From: Leadbetterella sp040829825
GTDB lineage: Bacteria > Bacteroidota > Bacteroidia > Cytophagales > Spirosomataceae
Assembly (NCBI RefSeq): GCF_040829825.1
Contig: NZ_JBFOLH010000003.1
Strand: one strand, 5' to 3'
Length of the DNA: 64,000 nucleotides
In this document: piece by piece, positions 43,659-52,368 of the stretch
How the letters are laid out: each line of letters starts with the position of its first letter
Position numbering within the stretch: position 1 is the stretch's first letter
Notes under the pieces: model-generated
The model's database searches: none
Told to the model about the DNA's origin: nothing
Seen by the model: only the letters and a program-made list of their open reading frames with translations
Position numbers and translations under genes: made by a program

Positions 43659-44423
43659 TCACTGTTTCAGCAGCTCGTCTATCCGTACCAACCGGTAGCC
43701 TTTCGCTTTTAATTCCCGGAGCAGATCCGGGAGCCGGTGATAGAATTTATCGGTCCGTTCTGGACCGGTGCCTATGTGCAGCAGCAGGATGAACCCGTTC
43801 ATCCCTTTTTCCCGCTCCTGTTTTCTTATACTTTCCAGGATTATTTCCGAGCTCCGGTAATTGGGCATGGAAGGCGTGGTGTAATCGGCGTTCGACAGGG
43901 TGCCTGACGTGAAATTCACCAATTGCAGCCCCTCTGTATTCGCCCAGTCTGCAATAGTTTCGTTGTACCATTCATAGGGAGGCAAAAAGAAAAGCGCTTC
44001 ATTTTTCCGGATACCCCTTTTCTCCATCTCCCGGAAATTCTTCTTCAGATCTTTTTGAAAATCTTCCTGCGAAACCAGCAGGCTGTCTCTTTTCTCCCAG
44101 GAGCAGTACAGCAGGTGCCGGTCTGAGTGGGCCCCGAGATAATGCCCGTCTTTTCTCAGCATCTTTACCAGGCCGGGGTAACTCCGGTAAAAATCGCCGG
44201 TAAAAAAGAAGGAAGCGGGTGTGCCGGAAGCTTTTAACGCTTCGCGGATCTCCCTTCCACCCTCAGCATATTCATGCCCGGTGAAGACCAGCGCTACCTC
44301 CTTAACCGCCGGATCTCCCCGTACAATTGCCCCTTTAATAACGACAGGCTGCCCCCATAAGTAACTGGAAAACAAGCTTATAAATACGACCCATAATACG
44401 CTGAAAAACGGGTGCCTGACCAT
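43659..44423 (-). CDS. Polysaccharide deacetylase-like (NodB/CE4 fold) secreted protein
   Basis: 254 residues from the ATG at 44423; a TTG 9 nt upstream is less likely. After a signal-like helix (FFSVLWVVFISLFSSYLWG) comes a NodB domain. Motif 2 is intact (GAHSDRHLLY, HSxxH) and motif 3 is FFLPPYEWYN, but motif 1, normally TFDDG, reads VFTGHEYAEGG. The catalytic-base Asp is therefore missing or replaced by His/Glu. LLLHIGTG near the C-terminus matches motif 5 (LxxH). Activity on acetylated glycans is uncertain; it may be a divergent esterase or a binding protein. Confidence 0.8.
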   Translation of the reverse strand: MVRHPFFSVLWVVFISLFSSYLWGQPVVIKGAIVRGDPAVKEVALVFTGHEYAEGGREIREALKASGTPASFFFTGDFYRSYPGLVKMLRKDGHYLGAHSDRHLLYCSWEKRDSLLVSQEDFQKDLKKNFREMEKRGIRKNEALFFLPPYEWYNETIADWANTEGLQLVNFTSGTLSNADYTTPSMPNYRSSEIILESIRKQEREKGMNGFILLLHIGTGPERTDKFYHRLPDLLRELKAKGYRLVRIDELLKQ

Positions 44424-44531
44424 GTTAAACAATATTTAATAACGTTAAATAACCTTAAAGCCCTTAAACCCTCTCCTCTTTTTCGATTCTTATTACCGAA
44501 AATCAGTTTTTTAATTTAAACAATTGAAATT

Positions 44532-44921
44532 ATGAAAAAGAATGCATTGATGTTTGTATTGGCCGGTTTAGTTTCTTTCGGAGCGTTTGCCCAGGATAAG
44601 CGGCCTGTAAGAAACGGCGAGCGACCTACTCCGGAGAAAATAGCCGAACAGCGCACCAGCCGTATGAAAGAAACATTGGGCCTCAACGACGACCAGTACA
44701 AAAAAATGTACGACATTAACCTCTCAGAAGCCCGTAAGCACCAGGCTTTAGCAGCAGAAAGGCGCGAGAAAATGAAGGTGGAAAGAGCAGAATTGAAGAA
44801 GAAATATGCTGCTGTGCTTACTCCTGAGCAACTTAAAAAGCTGGAAGAAAGCAAAGGCCAGCGGCATGATTTCAAAAGAAAGCCGGGGGTGAAGAATACC
44901 CGTGAGGGGAGAGGAAGGTAA
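44532..44921 (+). CDS. Spy/CpxP-like periplasmic LTxxQ protein
   Basis: 129 residues with a signal peptide (MKKNALMFVLAGLVSFGAFAQ). The mature part is very basic and helical, with TLGLNDDQYKKMYDINL and AVLTPEQLKKLEE, two LTxxQ-like repeats seen in CpxP/Spy and in small Bacteroidota proteins of the DUF4890 type. Spy-like proteins are periplasmic chaperones or metal-responsive factors. The tail is rich in K, R and G. Its stop is 5 nt before a 32-bp hairpin. Confidence 0.82.
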   Translation: MKKNALMFVLAGLVSFGAFAQDKRPVRNGERPTPEKIAEQRTSRMKETLGLNDDQYKKMYDINLSEARKHQALAAERREKMKVERAELKKKYAAVLTPEQLKKLEESKGQRHDFKRKPGVKNTREGRGR

Positions 44922-44926
44922 GGTAT

Positions 44927-45006
44927 AAGTTAAAAACGAAAAGTGAAAAGTTGTGGAACATGAGTATATATTAATTCCGCAACTTTTAACTTTTCGTTTT
45001 TAACTT
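44927..45006. repeat. 32-bp hairpin of the AACGAAAAGTTAAAAGT family
   Basis: 44927-44958 pairs with 44975-45006 at 30 of 32 positions, both exceptions being wobble pairs. The left arm starts AAGTTAAAAACGAAAAGTGA. Located in a convergent gap; a perfect 26-bp relative is at 59793-59856. Confidence 0.9.
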
Positions 45007-45015
45007 TTAACTTCA

Positions 45016-45909
45016 TCAGATTCTTACTTTATTCACCTTCAGCGGCTCCCCGTTCAGCAGCTGGGTAACGCCTGCTGCGTCATGGAAATTCAGCACTGCG
45101 CCTTCTTCCCTTACTTTATCCAGGAGGCTCAGATCAAAGTCCTGGATCATCCACCCTGCCTGCTGATGGGGGCCGGTTTGCAGGATCCCCAGCTCGGGCA
45201 GGCCGGTATCCGGGGTAGAATACGCTCCGCAATAGCCGTAATTGTAATCTACAGCCGGTGTCCACAGCGCCTCTCCCATGGTTTGGGAAACAATCGTATA
45301 GCACTGGTTTTCCAGGGCACGGGCGCGCGCTCCCAGATGCACCCGGGTAGCTCCGCGGAGGGTTTCGGTACAGCTGGGAACCAGGATAACGCCGGCCCCC
45401 GCCTGCGCCAGCGCATGCGCCCCTATCCCGAATTCCGAATCATAGCAGATCTGTATTCCGAAGCTTCCTCTTTCCATCTGAAAAAGGGTCAGCTGCGGCT
45501 CTCCCGCTGAAACGCCCCATTCCCTGCTTTCAAAGGGAGTCATGAAAAGCTTATCCTGGTAACCGGCCAGGCCGGCAGGTGAAAATACGTACGCCCGGTT
45601 AATCACTTTGCCTCTCTCGCTGACCGGGAAACCCGGTGCCACCACTATCATTTCATGTTGCCGGGCAAGTGTAGCGTATAATTCCAGGAAAGCGTCGTGA
45701 AACTCTTCTATTGCCCTTATCTGGGCGTAAGCGTCCTGTTGCAATTCCGGGCTCAGCAGGCTGACCAGCTCCACAGAGCCGTATTCCGGGAAAACGGCGA
45801 TATCTACGTTTTTCCCGTTTAGCTCCCGGAGCCAGCGGCCGGCGTGGGCTTCCCATGCCAAAAGAGATGCATGATATTTTACCGGATAGTTGGCTGCTGC
45901 TATTCTCAT
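45016..45909 (-). CDS. Carbon-nitrogen hydrolase (nitrilase superfamily)
   Basis: 297 residues with the complete catalytic triad: E42 in AVFPEYGS, K120 in YQDKLFMTPFE and C155 in GIQICYDSEFG. The enzyme hydrolyses an amide or nitrile bond of a small molecule in the cytosol. Its start overlaps the stop of the GNAT gene by 4 nt, and GNAT overlaps the SnoaL gene, so the three are translationally coupled. Fused GNAT/carbon-nitrogen hydrolase proteins are known, supporting a joint role. Substrate not identifiable. Confidence 0.93.
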   Translation of the reverse strand: MRIAAANYPVKYHASLLAWEAHAGRWLRELNGKNVDIAVFPEYGSVELVSLLSPELQQDAYAQIRAIEEFHDAFLELYATLARQHEMIVVAPGFPVSERGKVINRAYVFSPAGLAGYQDKLFMTPFESREWGVSAGEPQLTLFQMERGSFGIQICYDSEFGIGAHALAQAGAGVILVPSCTETLRGATRVHLGARARALENQCYTIVSQTMGEALWTPAVDYNYGYCGAYSTPDTGLPELGILQTGPHQQAGWMIQDFDLSLLDKVREEGAVLNFHDAAGVTQLLNGEPLKVNKVRI

Positions 45910-46511
45910 ATCTTTTTAAACCAGTATTCCATCGGCTTGGCAGAAGAAGTATCCTCTCCCAGGTCTTTCCATTCAAAATAGCTGACCATATCCGCAGCTT
46001 TGGCGTAGCCCCTTTTGCCCCAGAAAAGGTCCAGCGGCTGATAGTGTTCCGGCCGGAGCGGATGATCAGCCGGGCGTTTCACCGCACAGAAGCAAACCGC
46101 ATCTGTTCCGGGAAAAGAGGCCGCATGCGCCTCCCTTTCTTCAAAAAAACGGTTTCCCAGGCCCAGTCCCCTGTACTCTCGTAACAGGATGCTCTCTCCG
46201 AAATAGAAAATACGGTGAATATCCCTCCCTTTCCGGAGAAAGGGCTCCTGCACGTCGGCGGTCTCCTCTGCGAGAGGGATACAGGTAGTCGCTCCCACCA
46301 TTTTTTCTCCTTCGTACACCGAAAAAAGAAAGGATCTTTCGCTTTTTATATAGGTTTGCAGGTATTCCTTTTCGTATTCGGGACTTCCGTCATACAGGTA
46401 CGGGTAATCGCGGAAAACCGCTATTCTCAGCGCTGCCAGGGCATCGGCTACCCTGCCGATCTCTGCTCCCCGGAAAGACCGGCAGATCAGTTCCCCACCA
46501 GTGATTCCCAT
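45906..46511 (-). CDS. GNAT-family N-acetyltransferase
   Basis: 201 residues. The acetyl-CoA loop is visible as ESILLREYRGLGLGNRFFEERE (R/Q-x-x-G-x-G/A). The N-terminal part RFRGAEIGRVADALAALRIAVFRDYPYLYDG-like segment is typical of GNATs linked with nitrilases. It transfers acetyl groups to an amine of unknown identity. It overlaps the nitrilase gene by 4 nt and the SnoaL-like gene by 25 nt, the latter unusually long for a simple coupling. Confidence 0.88.
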   Translation of the reverse strand: MGITGGELICRSFRGAEIGRVADALAALRIAVFRDYPYLYDGSPEYEKEYLQTYIKSERSFLFSVYEGEKMVGATTCIPLAEETADVQEPFLRKGRDIHRIFYFGESILLREYRGLGLGNRFFEEREAHAASFPGTDAVCFCAVKRPADHPLRPEHYQPLDLFWGKRGYAKAADMVSYFEWKDLGEDTSSAKPMEYWFKKI

Positions 46512-46888
46512 AGCGGCAGGTTATAGTAGGTGGTAATGCGCGTGATCTTCCCGTTATTTACTTCCAGGAAAGCCGCTGCCGGCAGCACGTACGTCTGGCC
46601 TGTAGCCTCAGGAAGCCCTTCGTCGGTCACCTTGTAAGTACCGTTTACTACAAATTCGACGGCCACTTTGCGCCCCTCCGGCTCCCCGAAGAATACCATA
46701 TCGGTAAGCGTTTCTTCATAGCACTTATCCATGTGCTCCTGGAATTCCTTAAAAAGGGCAATACCCGTTCTGGGTGTTCCCTGGTTGGGCTCGTGTCTTA
46801 TGTTTTCATCCAGGAGCGACCTCATTCCTTCCCAATCCCCGTGGTTGAAATACGCATAATACGTCTTTACTAGTTCTATTGCGTCCAT
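46487..46888 (-). CDS. SnoaL-like / nuclear transport factor 2 fold protein
   Basis: 133 residues with the cone-shaped NTF2 fold pattern: VKTYYAYFNHGDWEGMRSLLDENIRHEPNQG at the start, then strands KVAVEFVVNGTYKVT and GKITRITTYYN at the end. Such proteins are isomerases, hydrolases or small-molecule binders. It is first in the overlapping three-gene cassette with GNAT and nitrilase, which suggests one small-molecule pathway. Confidence 0.85.
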   Translation of the reverse strand: MDAIELVKTYYAYFNHGDWEGMRSLLDENIRHEPNQGTPRTGIALFKEFQEHMDKCYEETLTDMVFFGEPEGRKVAVEFVVNGTYKVTDEGLPEATGQTYVLPAAAFLEVNNGKITRITTYYNLPLWESLVGN

Positions 46889-47005
46889 TAGCTGTTTGAT
46901 TTGGCCAGCAAAAATACGAAAAACCCCTTACGGGGAAAGGTTCTTCCGGTTAGATCGATGCTTTAAAAATTATTTTCCGGATATGGAATATCGGGATATT
47001 TCACA

Positions 47006-47013
47006 TATCTTTG
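47006..47013 (+). promoter_or_regulatory. -7 promoter element TATCTTTG of the 2H phosphoesterase gene
   Basis: Exact TAnnTTTG 33 nt before the ATG at 47047. Confidence 0.5.
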
Positions 47014-47046
47014 GTCGGCTGAGCACCCATTACTTACCAATAGTTT

Positions 47047-47634
47047 ATGGATAATTCACAAAGAAGGGCTTCCTACTTACTATTGATTGAACCGGAAAAG
47101 AAAGTGTCTTTCAGAATTGAAAAGCTGCGAGATACCATTCATAGCGAGATCAATATGATCGCTAATCCCTTCTATAATCCTCATGTTACTGTTCTTGATT
47201 TTGTTCAGTACGAAAGCTACGAGCACCGCATTCTTCCTCTTTTACAGAAATTTGTTTCCCAGATCAATCCTTTCACCCTGCCGCTAACCAACTTCGGCTC
47301 TTTTGTACATACTTTGTATATCCAGGTGAAGCCGGCGCCCAGGGAGCTGGCCCGCATAGGCGCCCGGAAAAATGAGCTCAAAAGCATTGCCCGCACACCG
47401 GTCAATACCCCGGGCATTCATCACCTGACGCTCTTTAAAGATTTGTCGGAAGAAATGGGTACCGCCGTGTGGGAAAAATGGAAAGACCGCCGGTTTGAAG
47501 ACCTGTTCCTGGTAAAAGAGTTTGTTTTTCTTCGCAGGCGGGAGAACCAGAGACACTACCAGGAGCTTGCCCGGTTCCCGCTTCTGGGGAAGGAGATCCG
47601 GCCTGAATTTGTACAGGGGAAGCTATTTGAGTAA
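47047..47634 (+). CDS. 2H phosphoesterase (2'-5' RNA ligase-like)
   Basis: 195 residues with two HxTx motifs, HVTV at 46-49 and HLTL at 126-129, spaced as in the 2H superfamily. Family members cleave 2',3'-cyclic phosphates or 2'-5' links, or ligate RNA. No signal peptide, so cytosolic. It is transcribed divergently from the SnoaL cassette and is followed by a 26-bp hairpin. Confidence 0.88.
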   Translation: MDNSQRRASYLLLIEPEKKVSFRIEKLRDTIHSEINMIANPFYNPHVTVLDFVQYESYEHRILPLLQKFVSQINPFTLPLTNFGSFVHTLYIQVKPAPRELARIGARKNELKSIARTPVNTPGIHHLTLFKDLSEEMGTAVWEKWKDRRFEDLFLVKEFVFLRRRENQRHYQELARFPLLGKEIRPEFVQGKLFE

Positions 47635-47662
47635 TAATGGTACTCGGTTCCCGACTCCGTTG

Positions 47663-47729
47663 GGTTCTTGACTACGCTCGAACTGACAGGAACAGACGCC
47701 ACTTGTCAGTTCGAGCGTAGTCGAGAACC
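47663..47729. repeat. 26-bp hairpin, GTTCTCGACTACGCTCGAAC repeat
   Basis: 47663-47688 pairs with 47704-47729 at 25 of 26 positions (one wobble), loop of 15 nt. The right arm starts TGTCAGTTCGAGCGTAGTCG. This sequence type is a widespread interspersed repeat in Bacteroidota. Located in a convergent gap before asd. Confidence 0.9.
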
Positions 47730-47757
47730 GGGTGTGATTGATTTCCCGGTCACCCGC

Positions 47758-48750
47758 TTAAATCAGTCCTTTCTTTGAAAGGTATTCAGCTATCTGAACC
47801 GCATTCGTGGCCGCCCCTTTGCGCAGGTTATCTGCCACAATCCAGAGATTCAGCGTATTCGGTTGCGACTCATCCCTGCGGATCCGGCCGACAAAAACTT
47901 CATTTTTCCCGTGGGCATGAATAGGCATAGGATACACCAGGTTGGCCGGGTCATCCTGTACGATCACTCCTTCCGTAGCGGCCAGCAGCCCGCGTACGGT
48001 ATCCAGATCAAAGTCGTTTTCAAATTCAATATTCACGGCTTCCGAGTGCCCTCCAACAGTAGGGATACGCACAGTAGTGGCCGTTACCCGGATACTGTCA
48101 TCTCCCATGATCTTGTTGGTCTCCTTAATCATCTTCATTTCTTCCTTGGTGTAGCCGTTTTCCTGGAATACATCAATATGCGGAAGCACATTCAGGTCTA
48201 TTTTATACGGATATACCTTGGGTACCGACTCATCTCCCGCTCTTTCGGCAAAAAGCTGATCTACGGCGGCTTTTCCTGTACCCGTTACCGACTGGTAGGT
48301 AGAAACCACTACCCTTTTTATTTTGTATTTATCGTGCAGGGGCTTCATCACTACCACCATCTGAATGGTAGAACAGTTCGGGTTGGCAATGATCTTGTCT
48401 TCCCGGGTGAGCACATCTGCATTTACTTCCGGAACAATCAGCTTCTTGTCCGGGTCCATTCTCCAGGCCGAAGAGTTATCGACCACGGTAATGCCTGCCT
48501 CCGCAAATTTCGGTGCAACCGCCAGTGAGGTGCTGCCCCCGGCAGAAAAAATGGCCACGTCAGGTTTTTGTGCTATTGCCTCATCATAGCCCACTACCGT
48601 GTATTCTTTGCCTTTAAAAGTAATCTTTTTCCCGATGCTTCTTTCCGAGGCTACCGGAATAATTTCAGTGACCGGAAAATTTCTTTCTTCCAGAACTTTC
48701 AGGATCTCCCCACCAACCAGGCCGGTGGCTCCCACTACCGCTACTTTCAT
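47758..48750 (-). CDS. asd: Aspartate-semialdehyde dehydrogenase
   Basis: 330 residues. The NADP-binding loop is GATGLVGGEI (7-16), the catalytic cysteine is C126 in ANPNCSTIQ and the histidine is in PTVGGHSEAVNIEFE. It makes aspartate semialdehyde for lysine, threonine, methionine and diaminopimelate. It stands alone on the minus strand between two terminator-like hairpins. Confidence 0.97.
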   Translation of the reverse strand: MKVAVVGATGLVGGEILKVLEERNFPVTEIIPVASERSIGKKITFKGKEYTVVGYDEAIAQKPDVAIFSAGGSTSLAVAPKFAEAGITVVDNSSAWRMDPDKKLIVPEVNADVLTREDKIIANPNCSTIQMVVVMKPLHDKYKIKRVVVSTYQSVTGTGKAAVDQLFAERAGDESVPKVYPYKIDLNVLPHIDVFQENGYTKEEMKMIKETNKIMGDDSIRVTATTVRIPTVGGHSEAVNIEFENDFDLDTVRGLLAATEGVIVQDDPANLVYPMPIHAHGKNEVFVGRIRRDESQPNTLNLWIVADNLRKGAATNAVQIAEYLSKKGLI

Positions 48751-48906
48751 TTTTTCAATTGATTTTGTTCTCCCCGACCCATGGCAGAGTAATTATAAAT
48801 CAGAAAGAGAGAGGTCTATTCTCTTTGAATAATTTTCAAGCGGGCAAAAATAAAAAACTTTTTGAATTAAAGGTATATGAAACGTTTAAAAGCCGGATAT
48901 CCCCCT

Positions 48907-48944
48907 GCAAAAAGAAAGAGGCGGACCCTTACGGGCCCACCTCT
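48907..48944 (-). terminator. Terminator of the APC transporter gene
   Basis: On the minus strand AGAGGTGGGCCC-GTAA-GGGTCCGCCTCT forms an imperfect 12-bp stem (two mismatches), followed by TTCTTTTT. Confidence 0.8.
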
Positions 48945-48962
48945 GATGTATTTTCTGCTTTC

Positions 48963-50444
48963 TTATTCTTCTATCTTGTCGTACCCCCCGTTATTGAGCA
49001 CCGAGTTGCTGCGCCCGTAAAGGAAGTACACCAGGAATCCCAGGGTCAGCCAGCCTATAGCCATATAAATGGCCGAGCGCTCCAGGTTCATGATCAGGTA
49101 AATGTTGGTAGCAATACCCAGCGTGGCAATTAACGGCAAGGCAGGCGTTCTGAAGCCTCTCTTAAGCTCAGGCTCGGTATAGCGCAGCCGCCATACGGCA
49201 AAACATACCATAGAGAAGGCAAACAGCGTTCCGAAGCTACACATGTGCACCAGGGTGCTGATAGGTGTGGACGCGGCCACAAAAGCTACAATAATCCCGA
49301 TGATCACCGTGTTTTTAACCGGTGTTTTGGTGTTCGGGTTCACCTCTTTAAATATCGGCGGAAGCAGGCCGTCTTTGGCCATGCCCATAAAGATTCTTGA
49401 CTGGCCCAGCATCATCACCAGGAGTACCGAGATCAGGCCGATGGTAGCGGCTACGGTAATCAGGATCACCGCCCAGGTCATGCCCGTGGCATGTTCAAAG
49501 GCCACGGCCACAGGGGCGGTCAGACCGTCAGGAATGTTTCCGAATTCATTAAAGTTCATCATCCCGGTCAGTACCACAGACATCAGGATATACAGCGCAG
49601 TACAGATCAGGAGAGAAGCAATGATGGCAAAAGGAATATCTTTTTTAGGATCGATAGCTTCTGCCGCCTGGGTAGAAACCGCGTCAAAGCCGATGTAGGC
49701 AAAAAACACGGCGGCGGCACCCATGATAATTCCCTTGAAGCCGTACGCTACCTCGGGTTCACCGTGCGGCCCGATGATGGTGGTTTCTTCCGGAATGAAC
49801 GGAGTCAGGTTATCCATATTGATATAGAAGGCTCCTACCACGATGATAAATAACACCACCGAGGTTTTCAGGATCACAATCAGGTTATTGGTGCTGGCGG
49901 CTTCTTTGGTACCCTTTGCCAGGATAAAAGTAACGATCAGCACAATGATAAACGCCGGCAGGTTAAAGGCAAACCCTTCACCCCCGTACGAAATCGGGTC
50001 GGATACGAGGTTGGCCGGCAGGTGCATTCCGAACATTTTGAGCATCTTGTTGAAATAGCCCGACCAGCTCACGGCCACCGTCATAGCGCCCATCATATAT
50101 TCAAGCACCAGCCCCCAGCCAATGAGCCAGGCAAAAACTTCTCCTACCGTACCGTAAGCATAGGCATAGGCTGACCCTTCAACCGGCAGCATGGAAGCAA
50201 ATTCAGCATAGCAGAGAGCAGCAAAAATACAGGCAACACCTGCCACCACGAATGACAATGCCAGGGCAGGTCCTGCGTGATAGTAAGCGGCCGTACCTGT
50301 TAATACGAATATCCCGCCCCCTATAATGGCGCCAATTCCGATAGCCGTTAAACTCCATTTACCCAGCACCCGTCGCAGGGTACTTTTCTTCATGTCCGCC
50401 TCATAGGCACTAATCGGCTTGGTTCGCCATATACTTTTTTCCAT
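48963..50444 (-). CDS. APC-family amino acid permease (cationic amino acid transporter-like)
   Basis: 493 residues with about 12 hydrophobic helices. TM1 has the unwound substrate site GIGAIIGGGIFVLTG, the APC hallmark, and TM6-like FAYIGFDAVSTQAAEAIDPKKDIP is typical of CAT/YfnA-type carriers. The C-terminus is cytosolic. It imports amino acids across the inner membrane; specificity is not readable. It has its own terminator and no partner genes. Confidence 0.92.
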   Translation of the reverse strand: MEKSIWRTKPISAYEADMKKSTLRRVLGKWSLTAIGIGAIIGGGIFVLTGTAAYYHAGPALALSFVVAGVACIFAALCYAEFASMLPVEGSAYAYAYGTVGEVFAWLIGWGLVLEYMMGAMTVAVSWSGYFNKMLKMFGMHLPANLVSDPISYGGEGFAFNLPAFIIVLIVTFILAKGTKEAASTNNLIVILKTSVVLFIIVVGAFYINMDNLTPFIPEETTIIGPHGEPEVAYGFKGIIMGAAAVFFAYIGFDAVSTQAAEAIDPKKDIPFAIIASLLICTALYILMSVVLTGMMNFNEFGNIPDGLTAPVAVAFEHATGMTWAVILITVAATIGLISVLLVMMLGQSRIFMGMAKDGLLPPIFKEVNPNTKTPVKNTVIIGIIVAFVAASTPISTLVHMCSFGTLFAFSMVCFAVWRLRYTEPELKRGFRTPALPLIATLGIATNIYLIMNLERSAIYMAIGWLTLGFLVYFLYGRSNSVLNNGGYDKIEE

Positions 50445-50570
50445 ATCATTAATTTTAGGATTGAATATTTTTTCCGGCGCAATTTAAAATAAATTCCCAT
50501 GAAATTCCTAACGATCATAGGGTTTATTGGGGATTAAAGCAGTTATTCAAAACAATTCACTTCCTGTTTT

Positions 50571-51431
50571 TCAGCCTTTAATCCCTGTTTTCCGGATCTG
50601 CCGGTATCTTTTTACAGAAAAATCCTGCAGCACACGGTAGGCCAGAGGCATATCTTCACTGATCACTCCCCCGAAAATAGCCGAGTCAAACATTTTCAGC
50701 GCCGACTCCAGCCTTTCGTTTTCATAAAGCTTTCCCAGCTCTGAGGTAGACATGGTAGAAACCGGTTCATTCTCCAGCTCTTCCAGGTAGATCTTCCATT
50801 CTTTCAGGGCTCTTTCGTTGTTGCCCAGGCTCTTGGGCGACATCGCCATTTTCCGGAAGTCAGACAGGAAACGCTGGTGCGTGCGATCAAACTTCCAGAG
50901 GCGGTATTTTTTCCGGAGCCAGTCGCCAAAAAAGGCGATGACCAGGAAGCCCAGCGCCAGGAAACCCAGTACATAATACGTTATCTTGGGCAGGTTCACC
51001 TCTTTCCTGACCCGGAACACATTGACGGTTTCCTTTACCCGGGGCTCCCGGATATTCTCACCGGTAATGCTGAATTTCAGGTAAACTTTTGCCGGGTCGG
51101 CATAGATGGTTTCGCCCGTCCGGAGATTCCGGATGTACGGCTTCACAAAAAGAACCGAATCCAGGTCATAGGTAACCAGGGTATAAATCACACTGTCGAG
51201 GCTTTTCCCTTCCACCGTACGGGTTTCATAGAGTTCGGATGAGACGTAACGGAACGGGGAGAAATCAAAGCTCGAATCGGGAAAAACAATGTCGGATTTG
51301 CTGGAATGCAGGTACGACATGGCCATCCGGGTTTCTTTCCCCACCGTAACCGAATCTTCAAAAAAAACGGCCCTGGGCTTTTGCGCTGCCACAGACAGGC
51401 TCCACATGCAGAATAGCAATATCCTCCTCAT
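50571..51431 (-). CDS. Membrane protein of the Bat/MoxR type locus (DUF4381-like)
   Basis: 286 residues. A signal-like N-terminus (MRRILLFCMWSLSVAAQ) and a periplasmic beta-rich region (about 20-145) are followed by one transmembrane helix (about 152-168, YYVLGFLALGFLVIAFFGDW) and a cytosolic helical tail (170-286). In Bacteroidota such a protein sits between DUF58 and BatA genes. Its start overlaps the DUF58 stop by 4 nt. No vWA Bat proteins follow here. Confidence 0.75.
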   Translation of the reverse strand: MRRILLFCMWSLSVAAQKPRAVFFEDSVTVGKETRMAMSYLHSSKSDIVFPDSSFDFSPFRYVSSELYETRTVEGKSLDSVIYTLVTYDLDSVLFVKPYIRNLRTGETIYADPAKVYLKFSITGENIREPRVKETVNVFRVRKEVNLPKITYYVLGFLALGFLVIAFFGDWLRKKYRLWKFDRTHQRFLSDFRKMAMSPKSLGNNERALKEWKIYLEELENEPVSTMSTSELGKLYENERLESALKMFDSAIFGGVISEDMPLAYRVLQDFSVKRYRQIRKTGIKG

Positions 51432-52288
51432 TTTCTCACCCGGAATAACTGAATTAAACTGGCCACGTAATCAGATCCCGACTCAATGTCGAGGTAGTTG
51501 GCCCTGTTCTGTACACAAAATTTCTGCAGCTTCTGCCGGTTTTCTTCGAACGTTTCCCGGAGCTGCCGCTTAAAAGTCCGGGAATTGGTATTGACCCATG
51601 CCACATTCCCGCTTTCCTTATCCATCACCGGGATAATGCCCAGGTCAGGAAGCGTGATCTCTCTTTTATCATACACGTGCAATACCACCAGGTCGTGCTT
51701 CCGGGCCAGGGCCTTGAGATTATGCTCATAGCGGGTATCCAGGAAATCGGAGATCAGGATCACCACGCTCTTTTTCTTTAAAATATTCAGGGTAAAAGAA
51801 ATGGCTGCGGCCAGGTTGGTTTTCAGCGAAGCCGGGCTGAGCTTATAAATCCGGGATATAATATTATACGCCTGCTTCATGCCGGCATCCGGCTTAATAT
51901 AGGCCTCTTTCTCGTCTGAAAAGCAATAAACACCTACCTGGCTGGTTTCTTTGATAGCCGCCAGTGTGAGTACGCCGCAAAGCTCGCGGGCGGTATCGAG
52001 CTTAAGATTCCCCTTCTTCCCTACCTCCTGCGACCCGCTGACATCCAGCATAAAAAAAACGGTCTGTTCTTTTTCTTCCTTAAAAATCTTCACGTACGTT
52101 CCCTGCCCCTTGGCCGATGCCACCCAGTCTATAGCCCGCACGTCATCGCCGTACTGGTAGGTGCGGAGGTCACTGAATTCCAGTCCGGTGCCCTTAAAAA
52201 TCGAGCTGAAATTACCATTAAGGTGAGAGTTCACCGCCTTACGGATCTTTATTTCATACTTATTGAGCTTGTTGATGATTTCTTTCAA
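51428..52288 (-). CDS. DUF58-domain protein (MoxR-associated)
   Basis: 286 residues. The hallmark FSDLRTYQYGDDVRAIDWVASAK is at about 37-59, followed by a vWA-like fold with the metal site DVSGS at about 80. The start is TTG at 52288: no ATG precedes the conserved KEIINKLNKYEIKIRKAV segment. DUF58 proteins work with MoxR AAA+ ATPases in chaperone-like assembly or stress tolerance. Here MoxR and BatA are not adjacent; the upstream neighbour is divergent. Confidence 0.9.
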   Translation of the reverse strand: MKEIINKLNKYEIKIRKAVNSHLNGNFSSIFKGTGLEFSDLRTYQYGDDVRAIDWVASAKGQGTYVKIFKEEKEQTVFFMLDVSGSQEVGKKGNLKLDTARELCGVLTLAAIKETSQVGVYCFSDEKEAYIKPDAGMKQAYNIISRIYKLSPASLKTNLAAAISFTLNILKKKSVVILISDFLDTRYEHNLKALARKHDLVVLHVYDKREITLPDLGIIPVMDKESGNVAWVNTNSRTFKRQLRETFEENRQKLQKFCVQNRANYLDIESGSDYVASLIQLFRVRK

Positions 52289-52340
52289 CTCTTTTAAGGA
52301 ATATTAAGTAAAATAAAACTTCTTAAAACGACAGGTTACG

Positions 52341-52348
52341 TAAATTTG
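52341..52348 (+). promoter_or_regulatory. -7 promoter element TAAATTTG of the DUF4296 operon
   Basis: Exact TAnnTTTG ending 20 nt before the TTG start at 52369. Confidence 0.5.
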
Positions 52349-52368
52349 CTGCCGTAAATTGCCTCCCG

